Source: Anaspis maculata
Lineage: Eukaryota > Arthropoda > Insecta > Coleoptera > Scraptiidae
Direction of reading: 5' to 3'
Assembly: GCA_949128115.1 (NCBI GenBank)
Contig: OX421964.1
Location: 2,666,001 to 2,730,000, forward strand
DNA length: 64,000 nt
Positions 12,289 through 25,069 of this stretch are shown here, piece after piece. A program made the position numbers and the translations under genes. Below the pieces are notes generated by a model. The model made no database searches. It had not been told where the DNA came from and saw only the letters and a list, made by a program, of their open reading frames with translations. Each line of letters starts with the position of its first letter. The first letter of the stretch is position 1.

Positions 12289-14289
12289 TATTTTTCTCCA
12301 ACATAACGTGTTTTCTTTTCTTTTTGATGTTAGGCACCCTTCCAAGAAAGGAATGTCTCTAGAACCTTTGATAGATCTTCAAGAAGGTACACCGGATGGT
12401 CCCTGCTGTGCATAACCTCAATTCGCATAACACTTCGATGGTTGTGATGATTGTTGTGCTCTTTCGTTTATTACAGTAGATATTCTAGAAATTCTCTTCA
12501 TTTAAGTTAACGCCGGTACCACCAATGCTGATGTGATAAAATCATCGGTAGAATCGTCCTAGCCGATCGATTTTGAACCCACGGCCTCCTGAAGTGACCT
12601 AAAATGAGGGTTCCCGATAAACTTCCTCAACTATCTTCAAAAAAATAAAAAATATTGTTTGTTTTCAACATTTTTCTTCTCTCAAAATTGGAATGAAAGC
12701 TTGCAATGAAAAGGAGAAAGTTAAGGAAAGATGGAGGGTAAAGCTCGCCATACATTGTTATTTTCTGCTGTTGCCGATACTTTCCACGAGGGGTCTCAAA
12801 GTAACGTTAGAAAAAGCTAAAAATCATTCGAATCGGATAAATCATTCTGCAGTGATTTGACTTCAGACTTAGGTGGAGATTTGGATAAACAGCCACGACC
12901 AATCGAAGGTATACATATCCTTCAATAACGTGGTAAAAAATCCTCTCAATTCGACCTCCACTAAAACCAATACAGATATTGTTGATGATTAGTTCAATAT
13001 GTAATGTAAATACATCATAGTAGTGAGTACTTACTCATTGTTCAGTTCTGTTGTTCGTGTTTCATTATAAATATAGCTAGTATATTGTTATAATAATAAT
13101 AAAATCATGCTCTGCAAAAGTGCGACTATACAGCTGTTATTCTTATTTCAACTTAACCAAAAAAAAGACCATCATAGACATTATTAACGCAACTTCATAT
13201 AGGCAACCAATTCAACAGTCTTGTATTTTCATTGCTGCTTCTTTCAAGTTGGACCCAGTGAATAAAAAATTAAACTTTTGTAGGAATTTTAGAGTCTTTA
13301 TCATATTTATTAAATTCACAATTTTTCATCAAGTACAGGTTAGTAAGTACCCACGTATACAAAAAAATGTTTCCAATTTTGTTGTGGAGTTGAAACTAAT
13401 AGCATTTAAAAATCCGGGGACTCGATTGGTTCTCTAAAATCCTTGGCCAATAAGTAATGGCGATTTTTGAGCTGAACTAGCTCGGTTCTAGTGACTCGAA
13501 AACGCTAAAGGTATATTCCGGCTTTAGGTATACGTATCTATCATAGTACTGCATCTACAGTTTCGACAGGTAATAAGTTCCTGTGTTTAGTTCACTCATG
13601 TCAGTCCTGTAACAAAAAATGAATAAATGATGATCATCTCCTTCAACTTGCAAGCAAAATAGCTTGCGTACTTGCCGATAAATGAAAAACGTATCATTAG
13701 GGCGTAGCGTGTAGGGCTCTCTAGATTATCTTGTTGCAACAGCCACATCACGAGATGATTCCTAAGAGATGTCCACATCAATTCAACGACTTGAATAGTT
13801 AGCTATTGATTAGACTTTGATGTCGATGATGTCCATGGTGTATTATGAGCACATGGTCTTGCAGGCTAAAACAAAATGTAATAATTTTTCTGTCATTAGT
13901 AACAATAACCACTGTAGGGTTGGGTGCAGCTAAGGGTTTTGATTTCAGTTTCATGTATTTCACATTTTCACTTACCCTTGCATGCAACTTTACCCAATAA
14001 TAGGTATGTCCTGTGCGTAGAATAAAAACGGACAAATCCGTTGAATAGCTGAATATAGCAAAAGCTTAGTAGATGTCGCATACCGCTGAATAAATAGAAC
14101 ATAACCTCTAATGTTGACATCATAAATGTCAGCGAGTAGTGGTAGTGGTAGTGATCAAGAAGGCCAGCGCTGTCAATTCCATTACTGACCAAGGTAAGGA
14201 ATGGGTCCGGAATTCCGGACCTCGTCGGAGTTAGAAATGAATGCATTCCAAATATGATTGTAAGTAAAAGTCATTTCCGGTTATACCGG
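12289..14289. other. Unassigned intergenic sequence
   Basis: No confident gene. A GTGGGTTCAAAATC-like word on the minus strand near 12570 faintly resembles a Pol III B box, too weak to call a SINE. Open frames up to 105 codons lack domains. Confidence 0.35.
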
Positions 14290-17200
14290 GAGCGGCGCAG
14301 CAAACTTGAAATTGATATATCTCGAAAAGTACTGGCCCCATTTCAACCAAATTAGCACCAAATTGAAGAGAAAAGGATACATTTTTATGTGTGTATATCT
14401 GAGTTGCCCAAACCTGTCTTGACAATTCATATCCACTAGTTAAAGTAAAAACGTGAAAAATTGGACACATTCTATCGAACTACACAACAACATTCAAATA
14501 GAAATAAATAGTATGTCCCTATATTGTTGAACATTTCCATCCATCTGTTTACGGCGTTACGCGAAGGAACGTTTCCATGTCGTGGCACGTTGAAATGACG
14601 TCGAAAATCTCGCATTGTTGAAATATGAGATTTAGTTTGAATCATTGCGTTTACCACAAAGACTCTTTTAGTCCAGTAAAATGAGGCGATTTTTAGGCCA
14701 AAGTTGGAACAAATTAGGGGCAGGATGAAAAAAATATGGCGATGTAGAGAATGGAAAACTAAATAAGAAAAACTAAACTTTCATTTCCAGTCATCCCGGG
14801 AACCATGGAAAAAAAATGGAGAAAATGGAAAAACATGCGCCGCGATCTTTCTTTTGAAACGGTGAGAGAACGGTGAGAGATGTGTGAAAACTGTCAGGGA
14901 CAAAGTTGTAGGGAATTTAATAATCTACAAAAAAGTCCCTGAAGGCATATGTCTAACTTCTTTGGTTTAGCCGTTTATCGCAGTCAAAGTTGCGCGCCGG
15001 TCTAGTGAAGTGGAAAAACTGTCCGCGTGACCTTCCTTCTTGGATGCTGTGAGAACGACAAAAGATATCAAAAAATTGTGAGCGGCAAAGTTGTAGAGAA
15101 TTGAATGCTGCACTAGAAAATTTTCAAGGCCAATTATTATCACTTCTAGTTCAGCCGTGAACCACGTTCGAAGTTGCGTGACAATCCTGTTGATAAAGTG
15201 GTTCTTCTGGAAAACTTACAAAAACCCTAGACACGATGAAAAAACTATGACAATGTAGAGGATGAAAAACTGGATCTAAAAAACCAAAGTTTCATTTCAC
15301 ACCGTTCCGGGAAATCTAAGAAAAAAAAAGAAAAAGTTGGAAAATAGCGATTTGCACTCCCAGCTTCCTCATTGAATACTGAAATAAACGTAATGAATAT
15401 GGAAAATCTGAACAAACTAGCTTGTAGAGGATTAAATCATCTATAGAAAATGCCTTGATGACATGTATGCATTTTTGTCGACTTAGCTGCGGAGCGCTAT
15501 CAAAGTTGGGGTACATAACTAGTGACGCGTCGCATATGTGGTCAAACTGGCACGACGTTGCGGTCATTGTTCAATTGATTATGAAACATGATTGAATGAT
15601 TTGAAAAAAATGCGTGCTTTGTTGAACGTCTGGTAACTATTGTTGGAAATGTAACTCCGCGGATGAACGCTTTGTTATGTATAAAGTTTCTTGTTTGGCA
15701 AAATTAAAGTCGTGAGTGTCACTGTACTATTTTCGTCATATTTTCATTCTAGAAATCTAGGACGAGAGACTAGGTTGCTAGGGAATTTCTGAATTTGTCG
15801 TTTCTAATCATATATTTATAGCATCAAAATAGTACGAAAATAGTATCGTGACACTCAGGCTTAAAACTGAGAAAGTACTCGTAATTTGTAACACAATATG
15901 TATAATAATTGAAAAACGTGATTCACGTTAGATATTGAGATGTTTTTCAACTGATTTCTGATGAACAAAGATCATTCAACAACAGCTCGGAGATAATAAA
16001 CAACTGTCCACCTCAACAATGGGGTTGGAAATTGAACATTTCTCTGTTGATGCCTATTAGAACCCAGGATAACGTAGCTCTCGAAAATCCGCTACGGTTG
16101 ATTTCCTGCAGATGCTTGAAAAACTGCGAAAAGCTTTGTGGATGCAGAAAAGCTGACCTCAAGTGTACCACGTAAGTTTTGCCACCACTGCCATGGAGCC
16201 ACCTGTTCTCACGCTTCCTGCATTGTCGTTTCGGAAGACGATGATGATGACTACAATGATAATTCTAACAATAAGTAGCTACCCAGAAGTTAAACAAAGC
16301 ACGCAATTTTTTTCAAATCATTTAATCATGTTTGATAATCAATCAAACAATGACCGCAACGTCATGCCAGTTTCACCACATATGCGACGCGTCACGAGTA
16401 ATGTAGCCCAACTTTGATAGCGCTCCGCAGCTAAGTCGACAAAGATGCATACATGACATCACAGGATTTTCTATAGATCATTCAATCCTCTACAAGCTAG
16501 TTTGTTCAGATTTTCCATATTCATTACTTTCATTTCAGTATTCAATGAGGAAGCTGCGAGTGTAAATCACTATTTTTCAAATTTTTCTTTTTTTTCTCAG
16601 GTTTCCCGGAACGGTGTGGAATGAAACTTTGGCTTTTTAGATCCAGTTTTTCATCCTCTACATTGTCATAGTTTTTTCAACGAGTCTAGGGTTTTTGTAA
16701 GTTTTCCAGAAAAACCACTTTATCAACAGGATTGTCGCGCAACTTCAAACGTGGTTCACGGCTAAACTAGAAAAGATAATAATTGGCCATGAAGATTCTC
16801 TAGTGGAGCATTCAATTCTCTACAACTTTGTCGCTCACAATTTTTTGATATCTCTTGTCGTTCTCACAGCATCCAAGAAGGAAGGTCACGCGGACAGTTT
16901 TTCCACGTCACTAGACCGGCGCGCAACTTTGACTGCAATAAACGGCTAAACTGAAGCAGTTGGACATATGCCTCCAGAGACTTTTTTGTAGATTATTGAA
17001 TTCCTTACAACTTTGTCCCTGACAGTTTTCACACATCTCTCACCGTTCTCTCACCGTTTCAAAAGAAAGATCGCGGCGCATGTTTTTCCATCTTCTCCAT
17101 TTTTTTTTCCATGGTTCCCGGGATGACTGGAAATGAAACTTTGGTTTTTCTTATTCAGTTTTTCATTCTCTACATCGCCATATTTTTTTCATCCTGCCCC

Positions 17201-17525
17201 TAATTTGTTCCAAGTTAAATCCTTATTTTACTGGACTATTTGTTCTCTGTTCCATTGAACCATGGTAGCACAATGACGAGTAGGTACCTACTGACACTGA
17301 CAATTACGTTGGAAAACCTCAGGTAACTTCCATAAATATTGGAAAAATTTCCATGTTTTCACTTTATCTGGTAAATAAGAATTGTCAGGACGAATTTGAG
17401 CAACTCGGCTACTCACACATAAAAATACAACGTTTCCTTTTTAATTTGGTACTAATTTGGTTGAAATCTGGCCAGTACTTCTCGAGATATTTCAATTTCA
17501 AATGTGTCCATTTGCTGCGCCGCAC
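14290..17525. repeat. Large foldback element, about 3.2 kb
   Basis: The left arm (about 14290-15640) and right arm (about 16276-17525) are reverse complements along their length. Examples are TGTCCGCGTGACCTTCCTTC (15020) with its complement at about 16880, GTCGACTTAGCTGCGGAGCG (15478) with its complement at about 16420, and the CCCGGGAACCATGG block near 14800 with its mirror at 17110. The 640-bp centre holds a smaller inverted pair (CGTGAGTGTCACTGTACTAT at about 15713, with its mirror at about 15840). The 143-codon frame at 17353-17784 lies partly in the right arm and shows no domain. Confidence 0.9.
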
Positions 17526-17844
17526 CCGAGGCCGCATCCTGTATATTGACTATAACATGGTGAAATTACCGTTTCTGAGACTGTTTCGGATTCGTTTTAG
17601 AATTCTGGTCATTTTTTACCGCTTTCCAACAAACAATTTCCCCAGTTACCCGGGAAATGTCCGGAGTTTGTTATTCCAAACGATAAAAAAAAAGAAACAA
17701 ATTCGCCAAACAGGATGGGCGAACAAGGTGACCAACAACGTTTTAAATAGTGACGATTTGATGAACTTCTTTGAGAGGTTATAGGATTTCAATATTAAAA
17801 GAACTTTAATTTTGGCAACCTTTCTCCTCAATTTGACGTGTGGC

Positions 17845-18036
17845 GCCAGATTATACCAGCCAAAAATATACCACCACAACTATACCGGCAAAAAGATGGT
17901 TTATATATCATCCAAAAATATACTAGCCAAAAGTATACCATGCCGAAAATAAACCACGTCAAGAATAAATCATGCAAAAATAAACCAGTCAAAAAATGCC
18001 AAGCCAATAAGATTCCAATCCAAGCTTAGCGAAAAA
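17845..18036 (+). repeat. Degenerate ATACCAGCCAAAA array, left part
   Basis: Words of the type ATATACCANCCAAAA recur about every 15-20 bp. The array resumes at 19139-19190 after the inserted 18039-19136 element, so it was interrupted by that insertion. Confidence 0.65.
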
Positions 18037-18038
18037 TA

Positions 18039-19136
18039 CCGGGTGATCATCTGAAAACTATCCACCCTCAATAACTTTTGATTCCCAGTGAAGACTTCTT
18101 CGAGCAAAAGGAACAGGTCGATTTTCATCGAGATTTTTATATTGAGGGGGACGTCTGAAACATACATTGGAGAATTTCTGTCTCTAGCCCCTCCGCTCCC
18201 ACCCACCCCAACTTCAAAATTTCAAATGACACTACCTATTTTGCGATACATCAAATTGAAGAGAATTGAATTCTCTTATTGAAAAATATTTTTTGAATTT
18301 TCAACCCACCCTTCCATTTTCCTGAAATTCTCTGAGTTTCCAATTGAATATTCTTGATCCTTCGATTCTCCTCAATGCAGTCAATGTCATTCTACATATA
18401 ATGGAGAGAGAAAAATGTCTCTGGAAAAAGTTTCACCAAAATCCACCCCTAAGCTCCCCCCACCGCAATTAAAAAATTTAAAATAACACCATCTACTTTG
18501 TGACACATCGAATTGAAGAGAATTGAATTCTCTTCACGAAAACAATTTTTTCAAAATTTTCAGTTCCTCCTCTAATTAATTGAACATTTGGAGAATTTCA
18601 GGAGGAGAAGGAGGGGTTTGGGAAATTTCGAAAAAAATATTTCCAGAAAGAAAACTTAATTACCTTCAATTTGATGTGTCACAAAGTAGGTGGTGTTATT
18701 TTGAATTTTAAAGTGGTGGTGGGGGAAGCTAAGGGGTAAATTTAGGTGAACAGTTTTCCACAGAAATTTTTCTCTCTCGATGCTGTGCACGATGACGTCG
18801 ACTGCATTGAGAAGAATTGTGGGGCCAAGAATATTTGATTGGACGCTCAAAGAATTTTTAGAAAATGGGGGGGTGGGGTTGAAAATTTAAAAAATATTTT
18901 TTCAAGAAGAGAATTCAATTCTCTTCAAATTGATGTATCGCAAAGTTTAGGTACCTAGTGCTATTTGAAATTTCAAAGTTGGGATGGGTGGGGGCGAAGG
19001 GGCTGAAGATAGAAATTTCCCGATGTATGTTTCAGACGTCCCCCTCGATATAAAAATCGACCTGTTTTTGCTCGAAGGAATTTTCACTAGGAGTCCAAAG
19101 TTATTGGGGTTGGATAGTTTTCAAATGATCACCCGG
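18039..19136. mobile_element. Palindromic MITE with CCGGGTGATCA ends, TA target
   Basis: Ends CCGGGTGATCA...TGATCACCCGG are flanked by TA on both sides (18037-18038 and 19137-19138). The arms are inverted over about 500 bp each and themselves contain repeated AATTGAAGAGAATTGAATTC units. TA duplication points to mobilisation by a Tc1/mariner-like transposase, which is an inference; no transposase is encoded. Confidence 0.8.
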
Positions 19137-19138
19137 TA

Positions 19139-19190
19139 TACCACGTCATAAAGATACCACGCAAAAATATGCCACACCAAAAATGGTGCC
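19139..19190 (+). repeat. Degenerate ATACCA array, right part
   Basis: This continues the 17845-18036 array (ATACCACGTCATAAAGATACC and similar) on the far side of the inserted palindrome. Confidence 0.6.
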
Positions 19191-19835
19191 CGAAGAGCTG
19201 TTCCATAAACTATGGCCATTTGAACAAAGGACGACTCTGACACGAACATGTTTTGAGGCAGAGTTTAGGTATGGTTTATTAGGGTGTGTCGTAGGGGGGT
19301 CGGCGATTTGTATACAAAACTTGTTTAATCCACAATCCACCTTTCCTAGCGAGAAATCACTTGCGCGCATACCTGTGAAGAGAAAAAGGAAGAAGAAAAG
19401 AAAGGAATGGTTGAAGAAAATTGTAAAAACAAGTGAAGAGTTGAATAAGACATTTTATTACTGATCACGGTAAACCGGTTGGTAATAAAACGGGGTGGTT
19501 TTCTAGTAATGTCACAATTTCAATGGCGTCTGGCAGGCAAAGTTGGCACGCAACTTACAAACTGGCAGCAACGTGCAGATCACAGTTCCAGGTTTTGTTT
19601 GATATTACAATCATAGATGGAAAAAGCATTGTCTTTTCTCGAGAGGCATTGTCAAAGACCTATCACAGACATATGATCCACGGCCACTGATCATCTCAAG
19701 GAGAAAAATGTCTGGTCTGAAATTACCCGGCACATGCCCCTGGTTATAAATTGCGTCCTTTGTCTCCCAAAAGCGATTGAAGTATTGTGACAATACTGAA
19801 TAACATCCTTCACGTCTATCTACTTGCATGATGCT

Positions 19836-22098
19836 TCAATCCGCTTTCTGTTTCAAATGCAGCGTTATTAGCAGGGAAACAACTGAATACAATCCTCGGG
19901 CCATCTTGAAAATAGAAATTCGATTAGAACAAAGAGAAACGGAAACAAAATTGAAATCGGAAAGTGCAATGACAGCTTCAGGAAGCTCCGGCTTTCTTTA
20001 CAGATTGAAATAAGTATGCATCGTTCAAATGAAATGAAAATTATTCAGGAACAAAAATTAATGAAACAATCCGGGAGACTTTAGGCTCCGTTACGAATTG
20101 GCTTAAGCGTAAGCATATCGTAAACATGAGGGAATGGATCAATTACTGTCGAAATACAACCTTGCGGCACCTTTCCCTCCCCTAGTGTTTGGTTTCTTAG
20201 ATCACGTTACGCTTACGCTTGCGTCAATGTATAAAAATAGAGCTCAAGCATCTGGGGGGAAGGGGAAGTGACAGGGTTGGATATCGACCGTGATTGATCC
20301 ATTTTCTTACGTTTACTTCGCGCTTACGCTTCCGTCAATCTGGACATATTGAAACTTTTACTCTCATTTCCATCAAACTGGGCTAAAGTTTTGAATCGGG
20401 CCAAACAGCACTGCAAATTGTAATTTTACTCGATAATCAAGATCTTAGACCGCTGGACGCCATTTCATAAAGCTACAGGTTCTATTTTACATGATTGTGT
20501 TTTATAGCCTTTGAACGTTGCACAATGATAACCAATAAGATTTATTCATAAGGGACCCGCAGATCTCTTTCCAAAGCTGCGTTTTGAAATGCTTCCAGTA
20601 CAAACCCACCCGAATGCCGAGGTCATAATCTATTCCCAAATGTGTTGTAAATTTCAATCTCGTTGGCTTTACCGAATTCTGGATCAGCACTGTCATAATC
20701 ATCCGATTTGATCCGTTCAAAGCGTACCATTTGATGTTGGTAATTTCCCTGAATACGTCTTCAGACTGCTTTGAATCGAAAGATCGATATCCTAAGAAAC
20801 TTTGAACAATTCAAACTCTTACCGCACTCATCGAAGCTTGTCCGCTTTGAATCAAGCAACAATAACAAAACGCGGTTAAAATAGCACCGGACAAAAGCAA
20901 CACTTTACTCTGCAAGTCGAATCTGTAAACATCCAAACGCACCTGCACCAAAAGCAACAATAGAGAAACAACTAAAAGACAATGGTAAGAAAACTATGTG
21001 ATCAAGCGTGCACCTCGTATGGGATGACTACAATGCACAGGCCGAGCATGAATCCGAATCCTGCGAGTGCCACGAAAAGTGGCTTCACCAATTCTTTGAT
21101 AACCGTATCCATGAACCTGCAAATATTCTATAACGTTTATACAAAAAAATTATCCAAATCGTTCTCTCACTTGATCATTTGGATGTGCCTGGCGACGATA
21201 AAGCAAAGTCTCCTATGCATTTCGCTTTGGAACAGCTCATCGTCGACCAAATCTTCCGGTCTCTTTGTTTCTTCCAAATCTTCACCGATGTTCTTGATAC
21301 TCTCAACCAACATGCAAGACTGCAGTCGTGATTGTTGTGAACCGTACAGTAAGAACATTGGATGCACGGTCATGGCGTACATTATGGGGGTCAGAGACAG
21401 CTTCAGGAGCACTATCAGAGCCCCGGGAAGCTTCGGAAACCATTTTTGCAAAAGGTACAGCAACAAACTGTACTCGGCGCTCACGTCGTTTGGTGTCAGA
21501 ATAAAGAGGACGCAGCAAATTGATAAAAGTGATAGGTTGCAGCCAACGATTGCGTTTGAATTTCTCAAAAATTTTCTGGCTCTGGCTCCGACTTGCCTCC
21601 CGGCACTGTCGACAGACCATAATTCCAAGTTTTGCCACATGGTCTCCCCGAATTTGCGTTTCCACAAAATAGCAAAGCCTGCTGCCGCTCCCTGAAATCG
21701 ATCCTATCATCAGAATGATTATTTGATTAGTATTCTTTTTACAATGGAACTGGTTTCTTGATTGTCACTGCCTTATTCATATTTTTTCTCGATTTATGTT
21801 TGTCATACGCTTACTCACGTATGATCTGGCTATCATAAAAGGGGCGTATTTCATGATATAAGACGGCTCGATGATGTACATGCAAGTTTCGAAAACATAA
21901 ACCATAATCAGTATTGCCAATGATGATATCAAAACAATCCTGGTTATCTTCTTTGTGAAAATGCCAATGCACGCCAGATGTGGCAGCCAGAAATATTCTT
22001 CTGCAACAACAGTTTATTTTAACCGTGAAAATTTCAAATTTCCCTTCAGCCTTCCTGCTTTTCATCAGTGGCTTCTTGCAAAAATCCGAATTTCTCAT
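19836..22098 (-). CDS. Odorant receptor OR2 (7tm_6 family), seven exons
   Basis: Model: exon 1 22098-22059, exon 2 22000-21819, exon 3 21691-21171, exon 4 21116-21014, exon 5 20942-20823, exon 6 20765-20610, exon 7 19904-19836. These join in phase to 396 codons plus stop, a normal insect odorant receptor length. Hydrophobic segments lie in exon 2 (after GIFTKKITRI), exon 3 (CNLSLLSICCVLFIL; LKLSLTPIMYAM), exon 4 (PLFVALAGFGFMLGL), exon 5 (KVLLLSGAILTAFCYCCL) and exon 7 (GLYSVVSLLITL). Exon 6 has the family's conserved loop (NIKWYALNGSNRMIMTVLI, then QNSVKP). Such receptors form ligand-gated cation channels with Orco in olfactory neuron membranes. The first donor is not GT: the only in-phase choice is GCAGGA. 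A possible polyA signal (TTTATT on plus) lies at 19454-19459. Intron 6 carries a small MITE. OR1 is a broken tandem copy. Confidence 0.9.
20095..20345. mobile_element. Short palindromic MITE inside OR2 intron 6
   Basis: The two halves are inverted: GCTTAAGCGTAAGCAT...GAATGGATCAATTACTGTCG on the left, and its imperfect mirror around GACCGTGATTGATCCATTTT...CGCTTACGCTTCC on the right. No clear target duplication was seen. It sits between the exon 6 donor and the exon 7 acceptor. Confidence 0.7.
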
Positions 22099-22190
22099 AA
22101 TGAACCGTTGCCAAGCCGATGGTATTGTGAATATGAACAATGTTCCGAATAGAATTTCCATTAAGGGTAGTCGAAATAGAATAAATAATT

Positions 22191-22266
22191 GAAATCAAAT
22201 ATTGATATTGGAACGTCTTCGTGTCTAGGAGCCCTACATTTTTTTGTTGCTCAAGTGCGTAATTAA
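22191..22266 (-). promoter_or_regulatory. Conserved upstream region of OR2
   Basis: GAAATCAAATATTGATATT (22191-22209) and TGCTCAAGTGCGTAATTAA (22248-22266) are identical to words upstream of OR1 at matching distances from the ATG. The sequence between and beyond them has diverged more. Confidence 0.45.
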
Positions 22267-22720
22267 ACTGGACTGCCTATCAGAATAATAATAGGACTCG
22301 TAGTACAAGAAAGATAGATTCCAACCTCGGAAAAAATATGGACGTCCTGAAAATTATATTCTGTTCAGAATTGAGTGCTCTACAACACATACAAAATGGC
22401 CAAAAATCGCACCCGGGTGTTTTGACTCATTGGAGGGGGGGGTGAAACATTGCAACTTAGAATGGAGGGGGCGAACCTGTCAATCTATTGGAGGCGAATA
22501 CGTTATAATTCGACGCAACATATCCCGTTTATACCATTTTGGCACAAAAAGTCTCGATCATTCTTGAAGGGGTTTTGTGGGGAGGGAAGCTCTGCTAGGT
22601 GGTCCATTTGGTTTTCCTGGCCATGCAGAACCGATCACGACAAGTTTAGTATCTTTTCCGACTAAATTCAATCTCTAAACTCGAATCCGATGTGTTAATT
22701 TGGATGAAAACAAGTTTGAA
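22267..22720. other. Unassigned sequence
   Basis: No gene or repeat recognised apart from a G-rich stretch near 22430-22480. Confidence 0.35.
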
Positions 22721-23735
22721 CAAGTCAACTAGAGAAAACTTGTTTTTTCTTTGACATTTTTGACGAATTTTTCTTTCAATGTTAGAGATGTTCATCTTTG
22801 AAAAATTTTCAGGGGTCAAATAATTGAAATGTATTCTTCAACGGAAATAATCCACTTGATGTATAATTTTCTTTCTCGAGTTAAAAAAAAAACGATTTGA
22901 AACTGAGCTGGCCCGGCGCGGCGTCTACTAATGACCAGAACACTACAGCATGAACCTTCAAATGAAAATAGCTCACACTATTGGAAAATTTATAACTTAT
23001 CTTTGAAAGTTCGAGGATTTCTGCAAAATTGAATTTTCTATAACATTAACAAAATCGACATGAATCGCACTGCAAAGTGAGTTATTTGAGGAGGGGGATA
23101 ACTAGTATCAACTAGTGATGTGAAATTACGTATAATTTATAAATATGAAAAAAAATTCACCCAACATTTCAGTCACTTACAAATTTGACTGTCATTTATG
23201 TAATTATTGGAATTCATACCCAATACAAAACAAGTTAACTAGAGAAAACTTGTTTTTTCTTTGACATTGTTGACAAATTTTTCTCTCAATGTAAGAGACG
23301 TTCATCTTTGAAAATTTTTCAGGGGTCATTAAATTGAAGTGTATTCTTCACGGGAATAATCCACTCGATGTATAATTTTCTTTCTCGAGTTAGAAAAAAA
23401 CGATTTGAAACTGAGCTGGCCCGGCGCGGCGTCTACTAATGACCAGAACACTACAGCATAAACCTTCAAATGAAAATAGCTCACACTATTGAAAAAGTTA
23501 TAACTTATCTTTGAAAGTTCGAGGATTTCTGCAGAATTGAATTTTCTATAACTTTAACAAAATCGACATGAATCGCACTGCAAAGTGAGTTATTTGAGGA
23601 GGGGGATAACTAGTATTAACTAGTGATGTGTAATTACGTATAATTTATAAATATGAAAAAAAATTCACCTAACATTTCAGTCACTTACAAATTTGACTGT
23701 CATTTATGTAATTATTGGAATTCATACCCAATACA
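22721..23735 (+). repeat. 510-bp tandem duplication
   Basis: CAAGT(C/T)AACTAGAGAAAACT begins at 22721 and again at 23231, and the two units match almost throughout (for example CTGAGCTGGCCCGGCGCGGC in both). Each unit ends with the first 105-115 bp of element A. The duplication therefore happened after element A inserted, with one breakpoint inside it. Confidence 0.9.
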
Positions 23736-24903
23736 GGGTGATTCATGAGGGACCTTACATAGGCTAATGGCAGATAAAGGACTTCGAGGCGAGTCAGGAT
23801 CCACAGAAGAAATTTTGTTTTCTCCATTGGTTACGAGGATACAGGGTGTTTTGTGTGTTTCGTATGAAACTTTGATAAGCGATATTTCTGAAACGACTTG
23901 AGATATTTTGTTGAAATTTACCAGTTATATTTCTCTGTGGAAAGTTATCCAGAAGTCTTACCGGGTAAGTCAAAATTCAGGGCCGGGTTAGAAAAAATGT
24001 GCCCTTTGGTTATTTGATCAAAAAGTACATTTTCAGACCGCTTTTCTGAAAAACTCTTATCGAATTTGAAAAGCTAAGGAAAAATGCTTTGAGAATCACT
24101 CTTAAATTTCGATGGCACACCTAAACCGTTTCGACAATAAAATTAAAAGTGAAATTTGTGGGTAAGTTTCCATTTTTGACCGGACATAATCGACTCATTG
24201 TTTGATTGAATTCATTCAAATTCATTTTTTAGCTTGTCTCTGTTGGATAGAAGGGCTTGGTAGAAAGAAAAATTCCATAGCCGAAGATTTTTTTTTACGA
24301 CCAAATCGAGTCTCATTTTGTTTCTCTCGAGTTTGTCATGAAAAAAAAATGGTCGGCTCTGGAATTTTTTTTTCTACCAAGCTCTTCTATCCAACACAGA
24401 CAAGCCAAGAAATGAATTTGAATGAATTCAATCAAACAATGAGTCGATTATGTCCGGTTGAAAATGGCAACTTACCCAGAAATTTTACTTATAATTTCAT
24501 TGCCGAAACGGTTTAGGTGTGCAATCTAAATTTAAAAGTGATTCTTAAAGCATTTTTCCTTAGCTTTTTAAATCCGATAGCAGCTTTTTGGAAAAGCGGT
24601 CAGAAAATGTACTTTTTGATTAAATAACAAAGGGGCACCTTTTTTCTAGTCCGGCCCTGGATTTTGACTTAACCGCTACGGATTCTGGATAAGTTCCAAC
24701 ACAGAAATAGTACTGGTAAATATCAACAGAATATCTCAAGTCGTTTCAGAAATATCGCTTATCAAAGTTTCATACGAAACACACAAAACACCCTGTATCT
24801 TCGTAACCAATGGAGAAAACAAAATTTCTTCTGTGCATCCTGACTCGCCTCGGCGTTCTCTATCTCCCATTAGCCTATGTAAGGTCACTCATGAATCACC
24901 CTG
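23734..24903. mobile_element. CAGGGTG palindromic element 1, TA target
   Basis: Ends CAGGGTGATTCATGAGGGAC and its complement are flanked by TA (23732-23733 and 24904-24905). The arms are inverted for most of the 1170-bp length, for example TCGACTCATTGTTTGATTGA near 24190 with its complement near 24440. It is inserted in the leader of copy A, whose sequence resumes at 24906. It is probably a non-autonomous element of the Tc1/mariner superfamily; no transposase is present. Confidence 0.85.
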
Positions 24904-25069
24904 TATAGATGTTGCAGCCGATAGAAATAGGTTAGTGATATCTCTGCTGAATAACCAGCGGAACTTCTAAATTTAAAAATATTTATTATGCAAAAAAGCT
25001 GCCACTCGTAGGTATTAAGCAATTTTCCACCATAAATCATATTTTCTGGCCCAGATTTCTGGCCCAGAT

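Noticed and set aside
10436..12600. Complete Tc1-like transposon starting at 10436
   Set aside because: Only one end-like word was seen, without an inverted partner or transposase frame.
17353..17784. 143-codon plus-strand frame
   Set aside because: It lies largely in the arm of the 14.3-17.5 kb palindrome, its partner arm is not open, and no domain is visible.
20340..20420. Alternative OR2 last exon after a TTTGCAG
   Set aside because: The translation (CCLARFKTLAQFDG...) does not fit the receptor C terminus. The exon at 19904-19836 (MARGLYSVVSLL) matches those of OR1 and OR3.
20982..21695. 237-codon open frame on the plus strand
   Set aside because: It is antisense to OR2 exons 3 and 4, where the minus strand carries the receptor motifs and correct splice sites. 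The plus-strand translation has no domain.
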